Positions 8,037 to 16,046 of a stretch of DNA of 44,630 bases are shown here, one piece after another. The stretch spans positions 1 to 44,630 of the forward strand of contig QQVP01000075.1 in assembly GCA_003389215.1 (NCBI GenBank), read 5' to 3'. Under the pieces are notes generated by a model. It ran no database searches. It was given only the letters and a program-made list of their open reading frames with translations, and was not told the origin of the DNA. Both the position numbers and the translations under genes were made by a program. Source of the stretch: Planctomycetota bacterium. GTDB lineage: Bacteria > Planctomycetota > Planctomycetia > Pirellulales > UBA7805. Each line of letters starts with the position of its first letter. Position 1 is the first letter of the stretch.

Positions 8037-8196
8037 AGCGTGTCTAGGATAAATGTAGCGTGCTTGGCGCCGGCGAGGCAAGTTTGGCCAACAGACCGAA
8101 GCCGACGAATTGGTAGATTCGTCGATGCACCCTCGACGTCGCCAAGCACAGCCGCAGCTCGCCAAAAGACGCTAGAGATAAACGAGACGCGCTCTA
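8034..8196. repeat. MITE-like palindromic element at the rng stop codon
   Basis: About 163 bp bounded by imperfect inverted ends: the left end starts TAGAGCGTGTCT (8034) and the right end finishes AGACGCGCTCTA (8196), matching at about 19 of 27 positions. Nested inside are a perfect 10-bp pair GTGCTTGGCG (8060-8069) / CGCCAAGCAC (8140-8149) and a 7-bp hairpin GACGAAT/ATTCGTC (8104-8123). It has no coding capacity. It could be a miniature inverted-repeat element or a structured RNA in the rng-rplU transcript. Confidence 0.6.
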
Positions 8197-8214
8197 GCCG
8201 CCGGCGACCGAGAA

Positions 8215-8286
8215 CCGCGGGCCCCGCAATCCAGCGGGCCGGAAGCCCGGCGGGGCTGGTGGCCGGCCTGGCGGCCGGGCCCGCGG
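8215..8286. repeat. GC-rich inverted repeat upstream of rplU
   Basis: CCGCGGGCCC at 8215-8224 pairs perfectly with GGGCCCGCGG at 8277-8286, and smaller GGCC/GCCGG pairings lie inside. It begins 19 bp after the preceding palindromic element and could fold as a separate long hairpin in the rplU leader. Confidence 0.6.
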
Positions 8287-8441
8287 AAACCGCCATCTGG
8301 GCTACTGGAGAGGCGGCGGCGTTTTGGTTAAATTATTGGATTCCTGGCAGGCCCCGCAGGTCTCCGTGGACGTCGACTCGTGCACCGTGTCGAAGACTCG
8401 TGGACGGTGTCGAAGTGACGGGCGGGACCGCCCTGGTGTCC

Positions 8442-8480
8442 CGTTTCAACCTGTTCCGTTTCAATCTGGGTCGTTTCAAC
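8442..8480 (+). repeat. Three CGTTTCAA(C/T) repeats at 15-bp spacing before rplU
   Basis: CGTTTCAAC at 8442, CGTTTCAAT at 8457 and CGTTTCAAC at 8472 are exactly 15 bp apart, with partly conserved spacers. The last copy ends 12 nt before the rplU start. They could be protein-binding sites or part of a leader controlling L21; both are inference. Confidence 0.65.
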
Positions 8481-8492
8481 GGTACGAGTAGC

Positions 8493-8810
8493 ATGTACGC
8501 GATCATTACCGATAGCGGTCGTCAATTTCGGGTGGAAGAAGGTCAGCGACTGAAGATCGACTTCCGCGAGGCTTCGGAAGGCGACGAATTGCAGTTCGAC
8601 AAGGTGCTGGTCGTCGGTGACGAAGACCAGACGGCCGTTGGTCGGCCGACCGTCGAGGGCGCCTCGGTGACCGCCAAAGTGGTCGGTATCGAACAGGGTC
8701 CCAAGCTGGTCGTCCAAAAGATTCGTCGGCGCAAGAACTCGCGACGTCGTACCGGCCATCGACAGCTCTACACGACGGTTGAGATCGACAAGATCGTGAC
8801 GCCCAAGTAA
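8493..8810 (+). CDS. rplU: 50S ribosomal protein L21
   Basis: Ribosomal protein L21, 105 residues. MYAIITDSGRQFRVEEGQ at the N-terminus and QKIRRRKNSRRRTGHRQ near the C-terminus are family hallmarks; the basic segment contacts 23S rRNA. The frame is open upstream to 8040, but ATG 8493 matches the family start. The usual partner rpmA (L27) does not follow; the next gene is DAHP synthase. The 456-nt region in front carries two palindromes and a triplicated motif, far more structure than at other gene starts here. Confidence 0.94.
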   Translation: MYAIITDSGRQFRVEEGQRLKIDFREASEGDELQFDKVLVVGDEDQTAVGRPTVEGASVTAKVVGIEQGPKLVVQKIRRRKNSRRRTGHRQLYTTVEIDKIVTPK

Positions 8811-8864
8811 CTTCGGCTTCGCCGCCGCGTGAAGCCCTTCACCTCAGCGTGAAGTCTCAGGCAC

Positions 8865-10202
8865 ATGTCGCAACGCTGGTCACCACGGTCTTGGCGCGAC
8901 AAGGTGGTCACGCAGCAGCCGATCTATCAGGACCCCGAGGCCCTCGACGACGTGCTGGCGCGCTTGCGCTCGCTACCCACGTTGGTCACCAGTTGGGAGG
9001 TCGAGTCGCTCAAGGCTCAGTTGGCCGAGGTGGCCCGCGGTGATCGCTTCGTTCTGCAAGGCGGAGATTGCAGCGAGTCGTTCAGCGATTGCAACTCGGA
9101 GGTGATTACCGCCAAGCTCAAGATCCTGCTGCAGATGAGCCTGATCTTGGTCTATGGCTGTAAGAAGCGGGTCATCCGCGTCGGTCGTTTCGCGGGGCAA
9201 TATGCGAAACCGCGCTCGCTCGACACCGAATCACGCGGCGAGGAGACCCTACCCAGCTATCGTGGCGATTTGATCAATCGCAGCGCCTTCACGGCGGCCG
9301 ATCGCAATCCCGATCCCGAGCTGCTGATCGAGGGCTACGAGCGGGCCGCGATGACACTCAATTTCATCCGCGCGCTGACCGCCGGCGGGTTTGCCGACCT
9401 GCACCATCCCGATTACTGGGACCTGAACTTCGTCTCGCACTCGGCGCAGGCCGAAGAGTATCACGCCATGGTGGCGACGATCACCGACTCGATTCGCTTT
9501 CTCGAGACGGTCACCGGCAGCGAACTGAGCGACATCGGCCGGGCCGACGTGTTTGCCAGTCACGAGGGGCTGCTGCTGCCGTACGAGGAGGCCCAGACCC
9601 GCCAGGTTCCCCGTCGTAGCGGCTGGTACGACCTGACGACGCACTTCCCCTGGATCGGCAACCGCACCCGCGACATCGACGGAGCCCATGTCGAGTTCTT
9701 TCGCGGCATCGCCAATCCGATCGGTGTCAAAATCGGCGGGCAGATCACCCCCGACGAACTCGTCCGTCTGGCCGAGGTGCTGAATCCCGATCGCGAGCCG
9801 GGCCGCCTGACGCTGATCCATCGCTTTGGTGCCGACGAGATCGGCAGCGGTCTGCCGCCCTTGATCGAGGCCATCAAGAAATCGGAGCAGGTCGTGGTCT
9901 GGATGTGCGATCCGATGCACGGCAACACCGAGACCACGCCCGACGGGCTGAAGACGCGGCACTTCGACAACATTCTCCGCGAGCTCGACGAGGCCTTCAC
10001 GCTGCACTGCCAGGCGGGAACCTGGTTGGGCGGCGTCCACTTCGAGATGACCGGCGAGAACGTCACCGAGTGTTTGGGGGGGGCCCGCGGTTTGAGCCCC
10101 GATGATCTCAAGCAGACGTACAAGAGCCAGGTCGATCCGCGGCTGAATTACGAGCAGGCCCTGGAGATGGCCCTGTTGATCGCGCGCCGCATGGACGGCT
10201 AG
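8865..10202 (+). CDS. DAHP synthase, class II
   Basis: 3-deoxy-D-arabino-heptulosonate 7-phosphate synthase, condensing PEP and erythrose 4-phosphate at the entry to the shikimate pathway. The 445 residues match the class II (plant/mycobacterial) type: WSPRSWR near the start, VLQGGDCSESF with the metal-binding cysteine, RVGRFAGQYAKPRS, and the HHPDYWDLNF and DPMHGNT segments. No other shikimate gene is adjacent. ATG at 8865, 54 nt after rplU in the same direction, gives the usual N-terminus. No regulatory N-terminal extension is seen. Confidence 0.94.
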   Translation: MSQRWSPRSWRDKVVTQQPIYQDPEALDDVLARLRSLPTLVTSWEVESLKAQLAEVARGDRFVLQGGDCSESFSDCNSEVITAKLKILLQMSLILVYGCKKRVIRVGRFAGQYAKPRSLDTESRGEETLPSYRGDLINRSAFTAADRNPDPELLIEGYERAAMTLNFIRALTAGGFADLHHPDYWDLNFVSHSAQAEEYHAMVATITDSIRFLETVTGSELSDIGRADVFASHEGLLLPYEEAQTRQVPRRSGWYDLTTHFPWIGNRTRDIDGAHVEFFRGIANPIGVKIGGQITPDELVRLAEVLNPDREPGRLTLIHRFGADEIGSGLPPLIEAIKKSEQVVVWMCDPMHGNTETTPDGLKTRHFDNILRELDEAFTLHCQAGTWLGGVHFEMTGENVTECLGGARGLSPDDLKQTYKSQVDPRLNYEQALEMALLIARRMDG

Positions 10203-10495
10203 TCCGCTCTCGCAGGGGCAGTGCGCAGCTGACGATCGCCGCTTGGCAAACTCTGCGGGCTCTGCCTGACGTTCTGCGTGGCGAAGCTCTGGCGACTGGC
10301 GAAGCGGTTCGGCGCGGCAATTTCTTTTTCGATTTCTTGCGCCACCCAGGTCGATAGAGGAGGTGTGAGCGTACCGACGGATCGATAAGAAACACGTACG
10401 CTCGACGGCTCGCGCGTCCACTGACCGGACGCCGACACAATCGACGCGATGGAACGCGACCGACCGGACAGGTTTGGTACAAGGGTCGCCCTTCC
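10203..10495. other. Intergenic region between DAHP synthase and protease
   Basis: No supported gene. It contains an inverted repeat GAGCGTAC (10367-10374) / GTACGCTC (10396-10403) with a 21-nt spacer that could be an operator for the protease or a weak terminator. Confidence 0.5.
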
Positions 10496-11914
10496 ATGCC
10501 GCGTCTCTTTTTTTGGGGCCTTGCGCTCGCAGCGCTCGTCTCGTTGCCGCCCACGACCGCTGCGCAAACGTGCGCGCCGGGCGGTTTGTGAAGACCGAGC
10601 TGGCAGCGGCGAGGTCCTCGCCCCAGCACGCCCGCCACCGTTGCGGCACCCGCCATCGTTTCCGGTCAGCCGGGCACGCGGATGCTCTATGCGCCGGTAA
10701 CCCCGCGGCCGCTGGTACCCGAGATGCCGGCGAATACGAGTCTTTCCTCGAGTTCTCCATCAACCTCTTCCTCGAGTCTGCCCCCGGGTTCTCCCACGGG
10801 TCCGCCCGTGGGCGGTCGTCCGTTACCTCGCCCGCTGTCGTCATCTTCAACGACAGCCCAACCGTCGCCGCGGCCGACTCGTTTCGCTCCGCATCCGGCC
10901 GTGGCACGGTTGAGCGTGGCGGACGCGTCGGGCCATTCGCTCGGCTCGGGCACTTTGATTTACGTCACCGCAGAGCACGGCCTGGTGCTGACGAATTGGC
11001 ACGTCGTGCGCGATGCGGTAGGGCCGATCGAGGTCGTCTTTGCCGACGGCTTTCGTAGCGGCGGAACCGTGCTGAAGGTCGACCACGACTGGGACCTGGC
11101 CGCCGTGGGCATCTGGCGGCCGCCAGTGGAACCGGTCGAGTTGGCCAATCATCCCCCTCAGCCTGGCGAACGACTGACGATCGCCGGCTGGGGTAGCGGC
11201 AACTTTCGCGAGGCCAGCGGACGTTGCTTGCAATATCTTTCGCCCGGCGACGGGCATCCGTTTGAGATCGTCGAGTTGGGAGCCGAAGCGCGCCAAGGCG
11301 ACTCGGGAGGACCTATCTTCAACGAACGAGGGCAACTGGCAGGGGTTCTCCTGGGTGCCGCCGATGGCCGCACCGTAGGTAGTTATTGTGGACGGGTTGG
11401 TCACTTCCTGGCCGACGTCACGCCCGTCTTGGACCATCAACAGAAGGAGATGATTGCCGATGCGCGACAAGACACGCATGAGGAGGATCACTTGCGGCTG
11501 GCGGACGCGTCGGAGAACCGACTGCAAACGTTGCCGCACGGAGGGCGACAGGTGCCGAATCGTGGCGTGGGCCAATCCGCCGCCTCGGGGTCCCCAAACC
11601 ACATCGCCACCCACGACCTGGTGACGATCGCTCCCGGCGACGCGGCCGATCGGCTGGAGTGGGGCGAGCTTCCCGATTTGTCCGGGGGCGCGGAGTACGC
11701 GGCCGCGCCCCACGACTACCTGGCGGCGACCGAAACATCCCGCGCGCGCACGCCCACCCGCGGCGCCGCGATCCTCGCGGCCGACGGGGCCATTCCGCTG
11801 CGGACCCTGGTCGGCACGACGCCCGTCGAACAGGCCAAGACGTTCCTGGCCATCTTTGGCGTCATCTCGCTGCTGTTCTTCCTGCTTCGCGCCCTGACGC
11901 AGCCGGCGGCGTAA
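10496..11914 (+). pseudogene. Trypsin-like serine protease interrupted by an in-frame TGA
   Basis: From ATG 10496 the frame encodes an evident signal peptide (MPRLFFWGLALAALVSLPP, then TTAAQ), reaches TGA at 10589-10591 and stays open afterwards in the same frame to 11914. The first ATG after the stop, 10682, would give 410 residues without a signal peptide. That part has a Ser/Pro-rich linker, a chymotrypsin-fold domain with triad H107 (TNWHVV), D138 (DWDLA) and S208 (GDSGGP), a variable region, and a hydrophobic C-terminal helix (FLAIFGVISLLFFLL). The catalytic residues are intact, so the interruption is recent, an error in the sequence, or bypassed. An active cytoplasmic form from 10682 is possible but fits poorly with the C-terminal anchor. 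Confidence 0.75.
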
Positions 11915-11988
11915 GTCGTCGCGGCGTTAGCGGCCTGTCGACATGTCGGACCGGTGCGAGAAGTTGTTCTTGAAGAGCCGAGCTTGCT

Positions 11989-12309
11989 TTAGCTTTCCGC
12001 GTCATCTTTGCGGAAGACGGCCACGATATCCTCGATCGGGATGATGAACAGCTTGTTGTCCTGTTCCAGCTCGACCGGGATCCCGTTGCGCGGATCGATC
12101 AGTACCTTGTCGTACTTCTGCAACGGGTAATCGGGATCGTTGTCGACCTGCAGGCTGATCGCCACAACGCGACCCGTCAGCACGGGCGTCTGCGCTTCGT
12201 CGGGCAAATGGATGCCGCCGCGGGTGGTGCGCTTCTCTTCATCCTTACGCACGAGCACCCGCAGTCCTACCGGTTCGATTGTTTCCATGGTCATTCTGGT
12301 TTCGGCCAT
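11989..12309 (-). CDS. groS: Co-chaperonin GroES (Cpn10)
   Basis: GroES-family protein of about 106 residues. PVGLRVLVRKDEEKRTTRGGI is the Cpn10 start with the mobile loop, followed by PDEAQTPVLTGRVVAI and a C-terminal IIPIEDIVAV. I chose ATG 12309 (MAETRMTMETIEP), with GAGG upstream; the frame continues open to 12393 but that part has no family resemblance. No groEL is adjacent, so this is a stand-alone copy. Compared with classical GroES, the segment VDNDPDYPLQKYDKVLIDP is slightly divergent, so it may be a paralogue serving a particular GroEL. Confidence 0.88.
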   Translation of the reverse strand: MAETRMTMETIEPVGLRVLVRKDEEKRTTRGGIHLPDEAQTPVLTGRVVAISLQVDNDPDYPLQKYDKVLIDPRNGIPVELEQDNKLFIIPIEDIVAVFRKDDAES

Positions 12310-12456
12310 CGCGGCATCCTCGATTCGAGCCTGTCTTGCGAGCCGGCATTCACTGCTGGAGCCTGTTACCGCGGTCGCACCACCACGGCTCACCTCTCTA
12401 TTGTACGCAGCCGCCGCGGCGAGAAAACACGGATCGATCCACGAAGCTCCCGCTCG

Positions 12457-12897
12457 CTACGCGCGCTGAAGAATCTTGCCGATCCGCGCGGCCACCTCGC
12501 CCGAGGCCAGGGCCGCAAGAAAACTCTCCTCGTCGGCGTAGTTGTAGTGGCTCACGAACTTGACGACCCAGTTGTGGACCAAAGGGCTGATCGAGATCAC
12601 CGCCCGGGCATGGCGGACCGCCTCCCACATTTCGATTGCCGTGCCCATCGACGCCTCGGGAATGAACGCCAGCACTGCGTCTACCTCGCCACACATCTGG
12701 CAGTGTCGCAGGAAGACCTTGCGGGCCTGTTCGTCTCCATACTCGAGCGAGCCGGCATGATCGGCCAGCGGATCGTAGACCTCGGCCGCGGGCAGGTGCT
12801 CGGCCAAGAGCTGCTTGAGTCGACCGCGATAGTGCTGGTCGTGCAGCGCGGCCGAGCGGTGAGAGCCCTGCATGATGCCCGCCAGAAAGAGTCGCAT
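12457..12897 (-). CDS. Nucleoside 2-deoxyribosyltransferase-like protein
   Basis: A 146-residue soluble protein. MRLFLAGIMQGSHR at the start, AEVYDPLADHAGS, and EVDAVLAFIPEASMGTAIEMWEA in the middle match the layout of the nucleoside 2-deoxyribosyltransferase-like fold, in which the last motif carries the catalytic glutamate and the substrate loop. Whether it cleaves nucleosides or has another role cannot be told. It is 147 bp downstream of the groES start in the same orientation and divergent from the peptidase gene across 139 bp. Confidence 0.6.
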   Translation of the reverse strand: MRLFLAGIMQGSHRSAALHDQHYRGRLKQLLAEHLPAAEVYDPLADHAGSLEYGDEQARKVFLRHCQMCGEVDAVLAFIPEASMGTAIEMWEAVRHARAVISISPLVHNWVVKFVSHYNYADEESFLAALASGEVAARIGKILQRA

Positions 12898-13036
12898 GCG
12901 TCGTTGCCTTGCCTTGTCGTGTCAGCCGGTGGATCGCGTGGTGTCGAATTCTCTCGCTTTTCGATAGGATTAGGATAAGGTTTGCCGCGTCGCTCGCAAA
13001 CGATCCACCCGTTCAAATTCCTCTCCGTGCTTTCGT

Positions 13037-14320
13037 ATGTCCGCATCTTCGACCCCCTCGCGATCTTCGTCACGTCGCCGCGGCGACCCCCGCGACGCAC
13101 GCCACAACGGCCACGCGAAGCGCCGGAAATCGCCCGCCCTGAAGATGGTCATGGAGATGATGGCCATTCCGGGCATCAGTTGCGAGGAAGGCCGCATCGC
13201 CGAGTACGTGCGGAAGCAGCTCCGCGGCGCCGGGGTGCCGGCGGAGGCAATCAAGATGGACCGCGCACATCAGAAGACGCCCACGACCGGCGACGTGGGC
13301 AACCTGGTGCTCAAGCTGCCTGGCCGCGGTGCGCCGGCGGTGCGTCGGGCACCGCGCCGCGTGTTGATGGCTCACCTCGATACGGTGCCGATCTGTGTCG
13401 GCTCGCGGCCTGTCTGGAAACAGGGCCCCGGTTTTGCCGAGGGCTACGTCGAATCGGCCTCGCCCCAGACGGGATTGGGGGCCGACGATCGGGCCGGTGC
13501 GGCGGTGGTGCTCGACACGGCACTCGCCACGCTGCGGCGCGAGGAACATCCGCCGCTGACCTTCTTCTGGACGGTTCAAGAAGAGATCGGCATTCAGGGT
13601 GTCCGCCAGGCGAGCCTGGGTTTGCTCGGTCGTCCGCGGCTCGCCTTCAATTTCGACGGCGGCTCGCCCTGCAAGCTCACCCGGGGAGCGACCGGCGGCT
13701 ATCGCCTGACGATCGACGTCCACGGCGTCGCGGCCCATGCCGGGGGGGCGCCGGAATTTGGGGTGAGCGCGATCGCCATCGCCTCGCTGGCGATCGCCGA
13801 ACTCCAACAGAATGGCTGGCACGGAGCGATTCGAAAGGGGCGTCAGCAGGGAACCAGCAACGTCGGCACGATTGAAGGGGGAGCGGCCACGAACGTGGTG
13901 ACCGATCACGTTCGCTTGCGGGCCGAAGCCCGCAGCCCCGATTCGAAGTTTCGCCAACGTATCGTGACGCAGATCGAAAAGGCGTTTGCCCGCGCTGCCG
14001 CGACGACGAAGAATGTGGCGGGACAGTCGGGCCGCGTGAGCTTCGAGGGCGGCCTCGATTACGAATCGTTTTATCTCGAGGACGACGATCCGTCGCTGCT
14101 CGCCGCGGAAGAGGCGGTCCGCCGCGTCGGGGGCCAGCCGCTTCGTTTCTTCAGCAACGGCGGACTCGACGCCAATTGGATGACGCCCCGCGGCATTCCC
14201 ACGGTCACCCTCGGCTGCGGACAGCTCTATCAGCACACGACCGAAGAGCGGCTCGACGTGGCCCGGTTCCACGAGGCGTGTCAGATCGCCCGTCTGTTGG
14301 CGTGGGAGGCGGGCACCTAG
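13037..14320 (+). CDS. M20-family metallopeptidase (peptidase T-like)
   Basis: Di-zinc aminopeptidase/tripeptidase-like enzyme, up to 427 residues. Metal and catalytic motifs are visible: AHLDTVP (H113, D115), GLGADDRAG (D150), VQEEIG (E182-E183) and the C-terminal LGCGQLYQHTTEE histidine. The lid domain between about 215 and 320 carries GGYRLTIDVHGVAAHAG. The first 33 residues are Ser/Arg-rich and not conserved in such enzymes; translation could begin downstream, for example at M38. It probably acts in the cytoplasm on small peptides. The next gene follows after 13 nt and may be cotranscribed. Confidence 0.85.
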   Translation: MSASSTPSRSSSRRRGDPRDARHNGHAKRRKSPALKMVMEMMAIPGISCEEGRIAEYVRKQLRGAGVPAEAIKMDRAHQKTPTTGDVGNLVLKLPGRGAPAVRRAPRRVLMAHLDTVPICVGSRPVWKQGPGFAEGYVESASPQTGLGADDRAGAAVVLDTALATLRREEHPPLTFFWTVQEEIGIQGVRQASLGLLGRPRLAFNFDGGSPCKLTRGATGGYRLTIDVHGVAAHAGGAPEFGVSAIAIASLAIAELQQNGWHGAIRKGRQQGTSNVGTIEGGAATNVVTDHVRLRAEARSPDSKFRQRIVTQIEKAFARAAATTKNVAGQSGRVSFEGGLDYESFYLEDDDPSLLAAEEAVRRVGGQPLRFFSNGGLDANWMTPRGIPTVTLGCGQLYQHTTEERLDVARFHEACQIARLLAWEAGT

Positions 14321-14333
14321 CCCGAGTCGCAGC

Positions 14334-14642
14334 GTGGAACTCGACGACGAACTTTGTCTCTGCTTTCACGTTACCAAGCGGAAGGTGATCAACTATCTGC
14401 GGATCGAGCGGCCGAAGAGTGCCAGCCAGCTGAGCGACTGCTACGGCGCCGGCACGGGATGTGGCTGGTGCCGAAAGATGCTCGAGCGGCTCTTCGAGCA
14501 GTCGCGTGCCGCAGACGCCGGGCGGGCGAAGGCGGACGATACGGAGCCGTCGGCCGACGAATATGCCCGTTCTCGGGCGGCCTACGTGCGGGCCGGGGGT
14601 GGAACGCCGCCACCGGGGGCGACGCCGCTGTCCGATTCTTAG
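14334..14642 (+). CDS. BFD-like [2Fe-2S] protein
   Basis: A 102-residue protein with the bacterioferritin-associated ferredoxin pattern C-x-C (LCLCFHVTK) then, about 33 residues later, C-x2-C (GTGCGWC). The four cysteines would hold a [2Fe-2S] cluster. The C-terminal 45 residues are hydrophilic and Gly/Pro-rich, longer than classical Bfd (about 64 residues). GTG 14334 is used since no ATG precedes the cluster motif. No bacterioferritin gene is in the window, so the redox partner is unknown. It lies 13 nt behind the peptidase gene. Confidence 0.78.
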   Translation: MELDDELCLCFHVTKRKVINYLRIERPKSASQLSDCYGAGTGCGWCRKMLERLFEQSRAADAGRAKADDTEPSADEYARSRAAYVRAGGGTPPPGATPLSDS

Positions 14643-14763
14643 CGGATCCCGGGCGGTTCGTTCGTGGACGAGGCTGCTAGTCGCTCGCCCGAAGATGGGG
14701 TAAGATGCCGGGTCTTGGTGGAAATCAGAAGTCTGTGACCGGACCGAAGGATGAGCGGCAATC

Positions 14764-15087
14764 ATGGCTCGTAAAGTAGTCAATCGAAAAGAGTTGCGAG
14801 CGGAAGCGGAGGCCGCTGAGAAGACCACCAAGAAGAAGGCCAAGAAGGCCACCAAGAAGGCGGTGGCCAAGAAGGCCCCGGCGAAGCGGAAGAGTCGGGC
14901 GAAGGCCGCTCCGGCGGAGGTCCGGCTGAAGGCCTTTTGGGGTGTCTTCAATCAGTCGCTCAAGCGAGTCGCCCTCTACGAGTACTCGCAGCGCCGCCAG
15001 GCCGACAAGAAGGCCAAGGATCTGACGGACAAGCACGGCTCTCCGCACTTCGTGCAGCCGGTCAAGGAAGTGATCGAGGAAGAGTAG
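14764..15087 (+). CDS. Lys/Ala-rich histone H1-like small protein
   Basis: A basic protein of 107 residues. Residues 20-50 are a run of Lys, Ala and Thr (KKKAKKATKKAVAKKAPAKR), resembling histone H1 tails and bacterial H1-like proteins, which suggests nucleic-acid binding. The second half, from VRLKAFWGVFNQSLKR to PHFVQPVKEVIEEE, is a compact, less biased domain that I do not recognise. It is a single gene with 121 nt upstream; TAAGAT at 14702 could be a -10 element. The function in chromosome organisation is inference from composition only. Confidence 0.7.
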   Translation: MARKVVNRKELRAEAEAAEKTTKKKAKKATKKAVAKKAPAKRKSRAKAAPAEVRLKAFWGVFNQSLKRVALYEYSQRRQADKKAKDLTDKHGSPHFVQPVKEVIEEE

Positions 15088-15377
15088 TCCTCGTCGCTTC
15101 CTCTTCTCGTCTTTGTACACTCGCCTTGTGGCGTGATCCAAGATGCTGCGGCTTGCCGCAAAATGCTGCGCATCCGTTGATGGGACGCATGGCTTCCCCT
15201 AGCATTGACTCGTTGATGACTCGGAGCTTTGCTCGCGTCGGGTGCTTGACGACCACTCGTGCTTGCGCCGGATGCAGCGTGCAGCTTCACCTGCTCAAGG
15301 CCGTTGTCTGCTGAGAGCGCGTCTCGTTGTCCATCGCGTATCTGAAATGTCGGTCCGTATAGGGAACGCACTGAAAC
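15088..15377. other. Intergenic region before the HEPN gene
   Basis: No supported gene. It holds a 6-bp hairpin TGCGGC-TT-GCCGCA at 15147-15160, possibly ending the upstream transcript (no T-run follows), and at 15314-15328 a 15-bp sequence identical to the inverted right end of the palindromic element near rng. Confidence 0.55.
15314..15328 (+). repeat. Copy of the palindromic-element end sequence
   Basis: AGAGCGCGTCTCGTT is the exact reverse complement of 8181-8195, the right end of the palindromic element. Here it stands alone 50 bp upstream of the HEPN gene; no matching second end was found within the next 1.2 kb by eye. Confidence 0.55.
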
Positions 15378-16046
15378 ATGGCGGCTCGTCGGAGGAGCGG
15401 TGAATCAAGTCCGACGACTGGTACTCAGCCACATGTCGATCGACTTGCCGACAATACGGCGCGGGCTCACAATCTCGTAAGTCTTTATCGAGCCATTGCA
15501 GAGTCGGAGCGCGGTCGACGTTCTGTCGGCGATGTCGATCTGCTGCGTTCGGCGGTCGTATTGCTCCACGCGTCGCTCGAGGACTTTCTTCGTTCTCTTG
15601 CTCGCCGATATCTTCCCCAGGCACAACCTGACGTGCTGAACGAGATTCCACTTGTGCGTGGCGACCATGTGGGAAGAGCGGACAGGATTCTACTTGGGCA
15701 TCTCCACGAGCACCGGGGGAGAACGGTGGACGAACTCATTGAAGAATCGGTCGCCGCCCACCTGGAAAGGTCGAACTTCAACAGCTCGACCCAGGTCGCC
15801 GGGCTGCTTGAAGGACTTGGTCTTGATGTCGAGCCCCTGAGGCGGTTCTTCTCACAACTTGACCAAATGATGAGAAGGCGTCACCAAATCGTCCATCGCG
15901 CCGACTGTACAAGCGAGACAGGACGAGGTCGCCACCGGGCGCATTCCCTCTCCGCGTCGACTGTTGAGCAGTGGATCAACGTTGTCCTGGATATGCACGC
16001 GATCCTACAATATCAAGTTGAAATGAGGCTTGCTCAGAATGTCTGA
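15378..16046 (+). CDS. HEPN-domain protein (RiboL-PSP-HEPN-like)
   Basis: A 222-residue alpha-helical protein. VDLLRSAVVLLHASLEDFLRSL around residues 53-74 is the first HEPN helix pair, and RRHQIVHRAD (R168, H173) is the R-x4-H motif that forms the RNase active site in HEPN toxins and defence proteins. The arrangement resembles the RiboL-PSP-HEPN family. The DNA is visibly less GC-rich than the neighbouring housekeeping genes, suggesting transfer. Its last codons overlap the next ORF by 8 nt. A role as toxin, abortive-infection RNase or RNA-processing factor is inference; no helicase or modification genes are adjacent. Confidence 0.72.
   Translation: MAARRRSGESSPTTGTQPHVDRLADNTARAHNLVSLYRAIAESERGRRSVGDVDLLRSAVVLLHASLEDFLRSLARRYLPQAQPDVLNEIPLVRGDHVGRADRILLGHLHEHRGRTVDELIEESVAAHLERSNFNSSTQVAGLLEGLGLDVEPLRRFFSQLDQMMRRRHQIVHRADCTSETGRGRHRAHSLSASTVEQWINVVLDMHAILQYQVEMRLAQNV

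Noticed and set aside
10474..11058. Possible alternative N-terminal frame for the protease
   Set aside because: It ends inside the protease domain in another frame and has no signal peptide; the frame from 10496 explains the upstream region better.
14334..14642. BFD-like gene as part of an iron storage operon
   Set aside because: No bacterioferritin, ferritin or iron regulator gene is adjacent.
15147..15160. Hairpin as a rho-independent terminator after the Lys-rich gene
   Set aside because: Only a 6-bp stem with a 2-nt loop and no T-run; kept as a note, not called as a terminator.
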